NCBI RefSeq assembly: GCF_052324685.1
Contig: NC_135228.1
Span: 12,150,027-12,214,026, forward strand
Reading direction: 5' to 3'
Length of the DNA stretch: 64,000 nt
Source: Brachyhypopomus gauderio
Taxonomy: Eukaryota; Chordata; Actinopteri; Gymnotiformes; Hypopomidae
Each line of letters begins with the position of its first letter. Within the stretch, counting starts at the first letter, position 1. A model generated the notes under the pieces. It made no database searches. It had not been told where the DNA came from and saw only the letters and a list, made by a program, of their open reading frames with translations. Shown in pieces: positions 26,890 to 39,081 of the stretch. The position numbers and the translations under genes were made by a program.

Positions 26890-28050
26890 GACTTCATATA
26901 CACGGGGACATATGGATCTGTAGTGGTCTGATATGCAGCACAAATTGTAGCATACGATTTTTAAAGTTGGCTAAAGAGAGCTAGCTAACTAGCCATCCTA
27001 CAGTAATGTGGATGACAAGTTAGCTAGCTACCAAACGTATTGTACATTCTACGCCACACCAGAGATAGATACCAGAGGCACCCCAATCTAACTTACTTTC
27101 CCATAACTACTTAATTTTGTTTTTTACTTGGCCAATTCAGATATTTTAAGGTAAACAAGCGACTCGAAGCTTGCTAATCAATGATAGGTGGCTAGCTAGC
27201 TACCTATAGCTAGATAGCATTACCTTCCTAGCTTGCTAGCCTAGCTTATGCTATGGTAGCATTTAAAACTATGTAAGCCTAATTATGTAAACCTAAATTA
27301 TAAATCCATACCATTCAGTCGTACGCTTCCAGGACATTTTCACGTAGCAGATGTCACGTCAGCTACATATTAACCTCTCGGAACATTTAGCAGGTACTGT
27401 CATCAAGTTGGTTAAACATTACCTTGCTAGCTAGCTAGCTACTTTATTTTGTTTCTCCAGCCAGGTGGACTTCTGTACATTCTTAAAAGGCATAAACAGC
27501 CGAGCGACGATAGAAAGGTTAACCGTATCGGTAATCGACTAACAAAAGGTTCTTTTGGAATAGACAGGTTTGTTTAATATTGTCCTTTGCGATATCCCGA
27601 AGAAAACAAACTTTTAAGAGCTGCTGCACTGTTTAAGCCGACTCTTATTATAGCTGGCTACTTAGCCCAAACTAAACTCCTTCATGCTGGGCTTCATAGC
27701 AACTAAATGCGGACCGCCATCTAGTGTCAATGACACAATGGTACTGTTTGATCGTACTGTGGAAGTTTGGGGTTGTTCACGTACCTGTTAGGTAAAGTAT
27801 AGGGATTGAGTGAGAAAGCAAGCTAACCCAATCAAAAATACTATTAACCTGAGGATGAAATACATTTTATTTTTAATGTACACCACACTTTGACAGAGTT
27901 CTTGGTATTGGTCTTGTTTATTTCAGCTGTTTTTTTGACAATGCTCCACTGCTTTTTACATTTCTGAATATTTTAGAATATAGCAGTATAGCAGCATTTG
28001 ATATCAGTAGGCCTATGTGCAGGTTCATACATGTACAACTCCCATGGACA
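26890..28050. other. clcn5 5' region and upstream intergenic sequence
   Basis: Non-coding first exon(s) and the promoter of clcn5 probably lie here, but no exon could be fixed. A cluster of GCTAGC/AGCTAGCT tetranucleotide runs occurs at about 26970-27030, 27190-27245 and 27425-27445. No open frame of interest was found. Confidence 0.4.
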
Positions 28051-28320
28051 GTCATGGTCTGGTGGTTAGGGAATTGGTCTCGTGACCGGAGGGTCGTGGG
28101 TTCGATTCCCAGACCTGAGGCCATGACTGAGGTGCCCTTGAGCAAGACACCTAACCCCAACTGCTCCCCGGGCGCCGGGCTGCCCACCGCTCTGGGCACG
28201 TGTGATCCACAGCCCCCTAGTAATCACTAGTGTGTGGGTGTTCTAACTGCACAGATGGGTTAAAAGCGTAGGACAAATTTCGATTGCGGTGTAAAAATCA
28301 CAATTGACAAAATACGGCAC
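28051..28320 (+). repeat. tRNA-derived SINE
   Basis: The head resembles a tRNA gene with a polymerase III A box (TGGTGGTTAGGG, about 28060-28071) and B box (GGTTCGATTCC, 28099-28109). It is followed by the common fish SINE body GCCCTTGAGCAAGACACC, CTGCTCCCCGGGCGCC and GATGGGTTAAAAGCG, ending in a short AAAATC/AATTGACAAAAT tail. The head does not fold into a full tRNA and lacks a normal 3' half, so it is a retroposon and not a tRNA gene. No target duplication was established. Confidence 0.8.
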
Positions 28321-29633
28321 ATTTACTCTAAACTGTGCTTACATGTGGGATTTTTGTGTCATTATAGTAGTCTGAATAAAACAGCATAATGTATAAATAA
28401 GGATGAAAATGGAAATAAACGGGTGTTCCACAGTAGTCTTTAACAGCTAATGCACAATCAGACAAGCAAGAGTTCAGAGTCACTGGCACTGTGGTCAGGT
28501 AGATTCTCACAGGTTCATGAATTCAGGCCAAAGTACATACACACATACACCTGTTAGCAATAGATAGCTATCTGATTTTTTTGACCCTGGTGAAACCATT
28601 GCATGGGACTTTTGCATGAGGTAGTTTTTAGGCAAACTAAGGGATAAAAACTAAGAAAACCTGGTATCTAAGTATATGAACCTAGGGCGATGCACATCGA
28701 CAATGCAATGAGGTGTGTGCAAGAAGACATTAAAGCATAGCCATGCGTCCCTGAAACGTTTCCAATCAGTCCTTGACCACTGATGTAATTTGGCACAGGC
28801 ATGAGTGATGAAACCTGTCAGAAACCTAAAGGCTCAAAGTTCCCATCTGGAGACTTTTGTTTGAATTGCAAGCAATTACACTGATTTTCAGACAGAACTT
28901 TGGCATTTCTGCTACTAGCATTCAATGCATAATGTCAGGCAAACGGCTTTCACCTAAAAGAGGCCTGTATTTTAGTAACAATTTTTTTTCATGATGTGCT
29001 CTTATTAGTTAAATATTGAATTTACAAGCTGTAGAAATTATATTGCATTTGATTTAATCGTAATTGTAATCTTGCACTTATAGCATGTCCATAAATGTTA
29101 GGGCCCTAAAACACATTCAACAAGTTGACTATTAACATACAGAATGAATAGTGATATATGGACTATTCACTGTATAGGTACATATCAGTGTTCATTCAAT
29201 GTATATGTATGTCATATGTTCATTCAGTGTATAACAGTCATCATGATCATTCATATTGCTTGATTTTCCTGATCATAGTATGTACTGTTGCTGTTCTTCC
29301 TTTCATAACAAAATGCTTAATTATGTTACCAACCAATTTGGGGTTCTTGGGAAGATGTAATCAAGCACAACAAGGCAGTCTGGCAGCTGGTATTCAAGGA
29401 ACAGGAACAGGTTACCTTGGGAGACCAAGGGAGACATTTATACCCCAGAACTTAAAAGGACAAAAAGGCAAATGATGATATTTTTGTCTGTTTGTGTAAA
29501 CAAAAAACAAACTTTATAATGAAAATGAAAATGATGTAATGAAAATGATGTCCTGCAGCGTGACATGGATTGTCAGTTTGATGGACAACAGTATGGGTCC
29601 TTTTGTCTACTGAAAACCAGAATGTCCCTCAGA
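28321..29633. other. Intergenic, nothing recognised
   Basis: AT-rich sequence with no family-supported open frame. A short repeat of AATGAAAATGATGT words lies near 29518-29550. Confidence 0.4.
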
Positions 29634-30080
29634 TACACTATATTGCCAAACGTATTCTCTCATTGGTGCACAGTCATGTTGGAAGAGGAAGGGGCCAGCT
29701 CCTAACTGTTTCCACAAAGTTGGGAGCATGGAATTGTCCAAAATGTCTTGATATGCTGAAGCATATCAAAGAGTTCCTTTAACTGGAACTAAGGGGGCAA
29801 ACCCAGCTCCTGAAAAACAACTCCACACCATAATCCCCCCTCCACCAAACTTTACACTTGGCACAATGCAGTCAGACGAGTACCGTTCTCCTGGCAACCG
29901 TCTGTAGTGTCTGTAGTGATTGACTCTGCAGAAAGTTGAGGTGACCTCTTTACACTATGCACTTCAGCATCTGCTGACCCCGCTCCGTCAGTTTATGTGG
30001 CCTTCCACTTCATGGCTGAGTTGCTGTCATTCCCAAACACTTTCATCATGTGTCCATTTTTGTTAGCCATGTGGTGTAAA
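29634..30080 (-). mobile_element. Tc1-like transposon relic, transposase antisense
   Basis: It starts with the familiar fish Tc1 end TACACTATATTGCCAAACGT. The following sequence matches, on the opposite strand, the 3' part of a Tc1 transposase: AATCCCCCCTCCACCAAACT, GCACAATGCAGTCAGACGAG, then after a deletion GCATCTGCTGACCCCGCTC and CACTTCATGGCTGAGTTGCT. The middle of the element and the right end are missing, and no frame is open. It is an internally deleted fossil. Confidence 0.7.
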
Positions 30081-30977
30081 TAAAATGAAAATATAATTTT
30101 TTAAAATCGCTTAATAAGGTTAAAACAGTATTGTCATTCAGTTAGCAAAATGCTCAATGTTATGTATGGAAAGGATTCAACGTGGACACAATGATGTAAA
30201 CGTCCTGTGATGTGACGTGGTGACATCACTTCATATGAAATTAAATGAATTTTATGAAGTTTCAGTTAATCAATTCCTCATGTGATTTTTAAAAAGACTG
30301 CACAATTCAACTATAAAAAGAAAACAAAGCATTCCCATGAGCCTGTTATTATTTGGTAAGCTAGTTAGAATAGGGTGAGTGATATAAAAAAGGCTAGAAG
30401 TAAAGAATGGAATTGAAAAATGGCTATACATAATATACATATGCAAAGTATTCATTATAGTTTGCATAAAGGGAACTTTAAACTGTGAATACAACTAATC
30501 TATACATAAAATTCTTATTATTTATTTTACCATATTGCGACATCACACTGCAGGACAATGTATGTTAAAAAAAATCTGTTTCACCTCCATTTGTCACCCA
30601 CCCATATACAGCTGATGAATGATCTCTGTACGAAACATCCTGTTTCTCTGGAAACTGTGTACTTTATATTTTTTAATATCTCTACATATCTTACCTAAGT
30701 ACACTGCTGTTACTTACCTCAGTATTTTTGGAACATATTTTACTGAGCAGATGTCCAATTAAAGCATCTAGCTAACATCTGGCATCAGTGGTGCCAGAAG
30801 TGGGGAATTATAAATCATATTTGATTGAAATATGTATAGCAGCTTATAAGATACATGTAGTGTGTGTCTGATAAAGTGATCAGTTAGTGTAGTCAAGTTC
30901 TTTTGACTATTCACTTAGTGGTTCCAGATGTACAAAAAGAATGATTGGGCAATGTGCACTTTTGCCTGGAAGGTAGT

Positions 30978-30985
30978 TTGTGTGT

Positions 30986-31031
<46 letters not shown>
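30978..31031. repeat. (TG)n microsatellite
   Basis: About 26 TG units with one TA interruption, in the intergenic space upstream of leap2. Confidence 0.9.
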
Positions 31032-31032
<1 letters not shown>

Positions 31033-32558
31033 AGAGGTTTGAGAGCTACTGAATGTTTGTACATATGTACATACTTGGTGAATAATTATTGCATGTATTC
31101 ATAAATGTATCCTAAGTATAAATGCAGAAAATCCTGGCTATGTGGAGAACACATTTTAAATATGGATGACCTCAGTATGACCAAGATATTTCAAACAAAA
31201 GAATGAGCAAACCACTCAGCCCGCAGTTGTTCTGTTTAAGACCTCTGAGTCAGAGAACGTGATGACATGGTGAACCATGCAGACACTGAATGACTGGAAT
31301 AACTGAAATCACTTCCATAAAAAAAAATCAGTTTAAACAAAAATAACATTACAATGCTTGATAAATAATTATGTTTGATAAATAATGCATTAATATTTAC
31401 CAAAGAGTATTAGATTGTATCAGAAAAAATTGAATAATGTTATCAGAAATGAAATCACCATGCACATAGACAGTGGCGTGACTTTTGTGTAAGCAGTAAC
31501 AGGAACATTATGTTCTGACACAGGACATTTTGACTCCATCTGAACCTTGCCTAGTTCTGTGTTCAGGATTCAGAATTTGGCTGAATATTCACCCGCATCT
31601 TTATTCATTATGTGCAGATTAACTTGGAGTCTGACCACTGTAAGAATTAGGCTAGAGTAAACTAATAAAGAGTATGCAGATACAGGTACACTTGACTAGT
31701 TTTACAATATGTTCAACGCATCACAACCACTAATAAATAGTTGTACTTTTTCTTCTGTTTAATATTTCTACTGCCAACTGACAGTGATGTGTAAGATTAT
31801 TATGCTGATGTTGACATCAGTAGAGTGACTGATGAATTTCAAATATCAACACACCTTGAATAGTGAGGCACCAATACACTGACACCAGTGGATGTGGGTA
31901 CAAGACAAATGTTTCTAATAAAAAGGGCAATGAGTGTATCATCTTCTTTTCTGTCACCATCATCTTGAAAACTATCAAAAAGTAAGTGTCATATCTGTGG
32001 CGAAATGTGATGTACAGAATCTATACCACAAGAAATTCTATTGGTAACTTCATCACCAACATGTGTACTTAACACAGATAACCTTTCATGATGCTTACAT
32101 CTGCTTTAAGACTTAGTGTCTAGGCAATATCTTATGCTATTAGATTATCTCAGTCGGTGCTTCTATAATTGTGGATTAGGGTCAAAGTTACTTTGAATTG
32201 GATAGATTTGTACCAGGTTTTACAGAAACAATTATTCAAAATAAGGTTGGAAAATGACATGATCAAGAAGATACAAATTTCACAGTATATGCATGTCAGT
32301 ACTGTTTTAACCGAATTGGCAGATGCATAATACCACATTAACGCCTTATAATCAGTAGGACAATTCTGCTTAACAATGTCACAAACTTCGCCTTCTTTGC
32401 TGTCAAAGAAATGTGCTCCTGTTCATGTGCACACCATCAGAAGCTGTAACATTTCGGCGTATGTTCCAAAAGCCAAATAACAAGAAATTATTGGATGCCG
32501 TTCTGGGGCTTATCTCAACTATCAAATATTTGCCCGACATGTGATTTCACTGGGAGGA
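31032..32558. other. Intergenic upstream of leap2, nothing recognised
   Basis: No gene or clear mobile element was seen. The sequence is AT-rich with short direct words such as GATAAATAAT at about 31360-31385. Confidence 0.4.
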
Positions 32559-32563
32559 GGGTG

Positions 32564-32566
<3 letters not shown>

Positions 32567-32637
<71 letters not shown>
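32567..32637. repeat. Compound (GT)n-(G)n tract in the leap2 upstream region
   Basis: A GT dinucleotide run (about 32567-32607) continues into an uninterrupted run of more than 25 G (about 32607-32637). It ends roughly 130 bp before the leap2 start codon. Such a G run can form quadruplexes and is prone to length change. A CTTTTAAAGG motif at 32664-32673 could serve as a TATA-like element just after it. Confidence 0.85.
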
Positions 32638-32639
<2 letters not shown>

Positions 32640-32764
32640 GGTGACTGAGTCTTGCCCTGCATGCTTTTAAAGGCAGCCGCTGTTCCCAGATTCACCTTAT
32701 CCACTGAGCCCTCGAGCAGCTTTAACGTCTTATACCCATCAGCCTATAGAAATCGGCCTCCAGC

Positions 32765-33464
32765 ATGCGAGTGCACAGTCAGGCAGTCCTTGGAATGTAT
32801 ATTTTGGCTTTGATTTTTGCGGTGCATGAGGTAACTATGATTCTTTTATTCATTTTTATGGTCTTTCTATGTTAACAAAGACCGTCACTTGTAGTGTTTT
32901 AATGAACTATTGTTGTTTTGTTGTTTTACTTGCTTTCTTGCTTATTTTCACCTGAGGATATTTCCCTGATAATTTACTGTAATATATAGGTATAATATAT
33001 ATTTCCTATTATGGGGCATCTTCTAAAACAACTCTAATACTCTAGCCATTTTCTCAGTAATGACATTAGTAACTGGATACCATTGGCATGTGTTTTAGGT
33101 ATCTAGTGCACCAGCACTCATCTCTGAAGACACATCAAGTCTTCAGCAGTCAGATACTGTATTGCACCGTCAGGCTCGCATGACACCTGTGTGGAGAATC
33201 TTGGCAAGTAAACCACGTGGCGCTTACTGTCATGACCATATAGAGTGCTCGACGGGACTGTGCAGGTAAAGGAAGACTTTGATCATTCCTTAGAAAAAAG
33301 AAATTTTAGCATTACAGTTATTTAGCACTGGTATATCTATTTTATTTCTATATGAAACATAATAATCTAATTAAACAATGTATAAAAGAAATTGTAATGA
33401 AAAATTTTATATTGCTGTCCATAGGAAGGGATTTTGCTCTTTCAATGAGCCTGTTCACTCATAA
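32765..33464 (+). CDS. leap2: Liver-expressed antimicrobial peptide 2 (3 exons, 90 aa precursor)
   Basis: Secreted cationic peptide of innate immunity; in mammals it is also a ghrelin-receptor antagonist. Exons are 32765-32830 (start and signal peptide), 33099-33265 and 33425-33464. Residues 1-22 have a hydrophobic signal core (AVLGMYILALIFAV). A propeptide follows and ends in the furin-type site RQAR. The mature peptide begins MTPVWRILASKPRGAYC, close to the human MTPFWRG start. It has about 41 residues and four cysteines spaced as in LEAP-2 (YC-x5-C-x5-C-x4-C), which pair 1-3 and 2-4 in the family. Three exons with breaks after the signal peptide and before the last cysteine fit the vertebrate gene. 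The short tail FNEPVHS is variable among fish. Confidence 0.93.
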
Positions 33465-35403
33465 CACCCCTGGAGACCCAGTGAACGAACAGAGTCACAT
33501 CTGCTACTCCAGTTAGTAAAATACACAAAGGATTCAAATAACATGTTTAACTAGACATTAATGCATGAATATATTTAGAACACAAAGTTTGGTTCAAAAT
33601 TCAGAAGGAAATTTGATGTTCATGTGGTTCAATGCCCAGCGTTTATGAACTTTTTGATGTGCAACTTGATGTGTTATTTTTTTATATATATATTTAAAAC
33701 AATTATTGAAACTACTTTGATGAAGTATTTCATCAGAGCAGTATTACACAGCTTTCAAAAAGGGGGACAGTTTTGTATGGACAATGTAAGCAGTCTGTCA
33801 TTTGAGTGACTAATGTGCTTAACATTAAATCTGAAATATAGTTTATTTTCTCAGGGCGGGGTCTAGCAATTTGACACAAGAAAGTCATGCCACACTTTTG
33901 CATAGTTAGCCATTTTCATATTTTTTAGCCCCAGGGTGGTATCATGGTTATTTATGTGATTTTTTGATTGTACTGTACATGAAACCTTTAGAATATGTAT
34001 TTTGGGGTCTTTGGATCTAGGTGTTAGAAACAGTAATAATAAGAAAAACAATAAATATTTGAATTACAAAAAAAGAAACAGTAATAATGATGATAATATT
34101 AATAATGCATTTTGTTTATAGCATCTGTTCAAGACACTCAAGGTCACCTCACGAACACATAATAACATGGGGTGTAGGGAGAAATCTGAGGACACTGTAG
34201 GTCTAATTTATGTAATATAGGAGGACACAGGAATTATCATGCATGTTATCATGCATATATTATTATTATATGATTATATGTAATTACAACATGATGGTTT
34301 ATTAATGTTGTTGAAGTTAGTTTGTGTGAATGGTGTGTGTGGAATGGGCTTTGTTACCTACATTTGAGGAATTAAAATATTTGCACAAGATGGTACTGTA
34401 AAAAAAGTGTACTGTTAAAGGCCTTATTGATGTATGTATGCAGTGTATGCAGTGTATGAGACATTCTCTATGAAACCACTATTAACATAATGTGACTTTT
34501 GATTACTTACTCATCTTTTTTCTGATTCCCATTTGCAATAAAAAGCTGATACCAATCTCTAATATTCCAATATTTCTTTCCATAGATATTTGAAGTGGCT
34601 GCTGTATTTGAAATTGTCATTATATACATTAATTATTCATAGGCACTGTAGCAGCTCTTGTAGGTGCAACACAACAACAATTATGAAGCAAACAAAATAT
34701 AACAACATGACAATGCTAAGAGCCAACACTCCTTGAGTTACACTCAGTAACAGTGTGTAATAACACCTTTGTTCTTTACACATCCGTTTAGACACATTAG
34801 TTTATTCTGCATGTATTGACAATCCATTTACCATTATGTAGTTACAAAGTATCAATGAGGTGTTAGTTAATATATATATAGGAATTAATGGTGCATCCAC
34901 TCTGTAATATAAAGTAATTTAATGTGTTGAATTGTAAACTGTAATGACACCAAGTGCTGCATTGGTGAAAAGCTCTGACTGTGACAACACTAACATTTAA
35001 GGCAAAACAGAAGGTAAACTTGTCACTGTTACTGTTGTGATGTAAGTCACCATTGCTCATGTAGTGTAACACTGAAAAGAGTGATATGTATTGGCATTGT
35101 ATTCTAACTTCAATCTATGTAAATCACATCTAACAAGTACCAATTGTTATTAAATATTAATGATACCACATGCTCTCATGGCCCAGTATAGTGTGTGTGT
35201 GATTTTCCCAGCAGGGCAGGGCCTGTAACAGATATGAGTGGTCAGGGTGTCCCCAGGGCGTCCAGAGCATATGAGTTGTCAGGGTGTCCCCTCTTCCAGA
35301 CTCTGACATTTGCTTGTCTCACATGTCTGGTACATGATAGTGTAACATAAGGTGCTTAGAAGCCCTTTAGAGAGAATGTTAGCAAGGTTTGTAGCTAAAC
35401 ATC
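33465..35403. other. Intergenic between leap2 and phka1
   Basis: Includes the leap2 3' UTR; AATAAA at about 34537 is a candidate distal poly(A) signal. No other gene is recognised. A word GTCAGGGTGTCCC is repeated near 35242 and 35279. Confidence 0.4.
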
Positions 35404-38400
35404 ATGAGAAGTCGCAGTAACTCTGGGGTCCAACTCGACAATTATGCACGCATGGTTAGGAAAACAATACTCTGTGACCAGGTAAGATAAAACTTTTTTA
35501 CCTCACTAGGAAAGGATAAAGTTCAGGATTGATGAATTGTCACGTTATAAACTGCTGTTGTGTTTGTGTCTTGGTCTTTAAATGGCGCTGGTCTCATATA
35601 CTGTTCTGGTTCACCTTGTGGGCTCCCTGGATAGTTTAGTGGTATTATTCTGAAAACTAGATCATTATATTTATTAATAAATAAATAATTGCTAAATTAG
35701 CTGCTAAATTTGAAATGTAAGTAGTCAATCTAAACAGGGCATTTTAACCGATAAACGTAATTGTATATATTTTATTTACATGAAACCCAGTCCTTTAGAG
35801 ATGCTATTGGGTAATCTTCCAGGATCCGGTGACAGGGTTACTTCAGGGGAGTGCTGATCTTCCCCATGCTTGGGTCCGAGACAATGTGTATTGCATCCTG
35901 TCTGTGTGGGGTCTGAGTCTGGCCTACAGGAAGAATGCTGACCGAGATGAGGACAAGGCCAAAGCATATGAACTGGAGCAGGTAGGAGTGTAGCAGACAG
36001 GTAGCAGAATGTTTTTTCATTCTCTTCATTCTCTGGATTGTCTGTGATTGCCTGAAGGAACTAAAAATCCTGCAGCATTATGAAACATTTCAACAAGTTT
36101 ACCTGATTACATTTTGTTTAAAGTAAGAAGGAAAAAAGAGTTGCATGTTTAATTTTAGTATGTAGACTTGTGTTCTGTCTATCCACAAGTTAAATGTGTC
36201 TAATGTTTCTTTGAGTTGGAGAGAGAGAGAGAGACAGGGAGAGAGACAGGGAGAGAGAGAGAGAGAGAGAATATAAGCATGCAAAAAGAAATGCCAGGGG
36301 GCCAAACTACTCAGCTCATGTTTCTTTTTCGTTACATGAGTTGAGGGAAGGTAGAAGGTCATAAGAATCAAAGCTCAAAGCTCACTTTTTCATTGCCTCA
36401 CCTCTCTCTCTCTTTCTCTGGCTCTCTCTCTCTATCTCTCTCTCTCAATCTCTCACTCTCTCTTTCTTACTCCAGAGTGTAGTTAAGCTTATGAGGAGCT
36501 TGCTGCAGTGTATGATGAGGCAGGTATGATGAATGTTGCATCATAACCACACTATTTCACACACTACTTGATTGTTTATCATTGCAAATGATATGCATTT
36601 CCTGGAGCATTGCTAGAAATTCTACTCTGTACCCTTAGCTGGACAAAATGGAGAAATTCAAATACAGCAAGAGCACTACAGATTGTCTCCATGCCAAGTA
36701 CCACACAGGCACCTGTGCTGCTGTGGTAGGAGATCAGGAGTGGGGTCATTTGCAGATAGATGCTACATCTCTCTTCCTGCTCTTTTTGGCTCAAATGACA
36801 GCTTCAGGTCAGTGCATCTGTCATAAGTTCACCTACCAGCACGTTTATATCTAACTGTTCACAGTTTCTCATCTGGTTTCCTGTCACCTCATTACATTTT
36901 ACAGAAATGGCATATTACATCATTAACTATTTGGAATCATCTACCTGTTTGAAAGTACTTTGTTTCTATGATTGGTAGGGCTGCATATAGTCTACACACG
37001 GGATGAGGTCGATGTTGTCCAGAATCTCATCTTCTATGTTGAAACAGCATATAAAGTAGCAGTAAGTTTACATTGTAGCACAAATGCACATCATATTTTC
37101 ATTGTCTTTGAAAACCATCGTTTGTGATGACCATAAGTTTGTGCATTGGTGAGTGTTTATTGGGATGCTGTTTAGGATTTTGGGATGTGGGAGCGAGGAG
37201 ACAAGACCAATAAAGGCATCCCTGAAATCAACACCAGTTCAATTGGAATGGCAAAGGTGGGAAACGTCAGTTGTTATGATGTTTAAACTGTGTCATTTGA
37301 AAAAAATATTTCCAAACAAATATTTAATATGATGGGTCTACGATCACATACTGTGAGATATTAGGCTGCGTTGGAGGCCTTGGACGGACTGAATCTTTTT
37401 GGTGCCGAGGGCGGCCCAGAGTCAGTAGTTCATGCTTTGGCTGATGACATACAGCGCTGCCAAGTAAGTATCTGTTTTTTCTCCATTGCATAACATATAG
37501 GAGCACCCCACTTATTTCAGTGACTCTGAAACGAGTTGAGGTTTATGCTTCCGTTAAACTATTAACCTCTTAAACTCCAGTCTAATTTGTTCATTATTAA
37601 TTATAAGGTGTATTATCCAGTAACTACTGGGAATCTGTCAGTTATTGCATTGAAACCAGTTTGAAAGGAATGTAGTCAGAAGACTGAGAAATGAAAGCAC
37701 TGACTTACTCGTAGGTCCTTGGAATGTAAATCATTAATGTCTTATTGTCTCTCATCAGTCTATCCTGAGCTCAATGCTGCCTAGGGCGTCCACATCCAAA
37801 GAAGTGGACGCCGGTGTCCTGTCCATCATCTCATACCCAGCTTTTGCTGTAGAGGACATTGACACTGTTAATATTACTAAGGAGGATATCATTTCAAGAC
37901 TACAGGTTATGATGGAGTCCGATTTCAAACGTAAAGCAGTATATTGTTAATCCACAAGACTTATACAAACTTGCATGCAGATGTTTTGTGTATGTTTATG
38001 TGTGTATGGTTATTTGTGTATGTTTTATTTTTTGTTTCTTGATAGGGAAGATATGGATGTTGTCGCTTCCTCAGAGATGGTCACAAAACGCCAAAAGAGG
38101 TGAAATCAATAGAAATCTATTTTATATTTTATGTGTATGTTTTTAAAGACATTATTTAAAAGTTTCAGAAAAATATTTTCTAGACAGTCTTATGCTTGCA
38201 TAACAGTTGTTTTCATGACAATTATTCCTGAGATAAACAATAAAGTGCTAGGTGTAAGGTATTACATTAAATTTGACATTTTACATGTTTAATAAGGACC
38301 CCAATCGATTATACTATGAATCATCTGAGCTGAAACTCTTTGAAAACATTGAGTGTGAATGGCCATTGTTTTGGACTTATCTCATTCTGGATGGAATTTT

Positions 38401-39009
38401 CATCAATAGTCGTGAACAGGTGAGCAATTTATCCTCCAGCATTTTAGCTTGTCTTTGTTACCATTAAAACATTTGCTATTTTATATATTTATTTGCTTCC
38501 ATCTATAGGTACAGGAGTACAGAGATGCGTTAGATGCTATTCTGATCAAAGGCAAAGATGGTCTGCGTCGTGTTCCTCAGCTTTATGCTGTTCCTCCAGA
38601 TAAGGTAAGTACAAATATGTACAGTCAAATATGTACTTTCCTGAGTCATTGTAAGCACAAATAATATAGTCAGATATATTCCTAAGAAGAAGCACAAATA
38701 AAGGATTGTGCGGTTCAAACAGTGTCACATCACTTTAAGAAACATAACTGGCTTATTTCAATGGTTTCTGAACTCTAACCCTGTTTGTTTCATTTGAATA
38801 AGGTGGATGAGGAATATGTCAATCCTCACACTGTTGAACGAGTGCCTATGGGCATGTGCCCTCTGAAATGGGGTCAATCGCTTTATATTTTGGGTAACTT
38901 GTTGGCAGAGGTACTGTGAAATCAGTTGCATCTTTGTTGCTTTATATGTGTTATTAATGAATGTGTTATTATTTATTAATCTTTGATAATTATATAGAAT
39001 TATATATAT

Positions 39010-39081
<72 letters not shown>

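Noticed and set aside
28051-28125. Possible tRNA gene with A and B boxes
   Set aside because: The cloverleaf is incomplete and the sequence continues into a typical fish SINE body, so it is a retroposon head.
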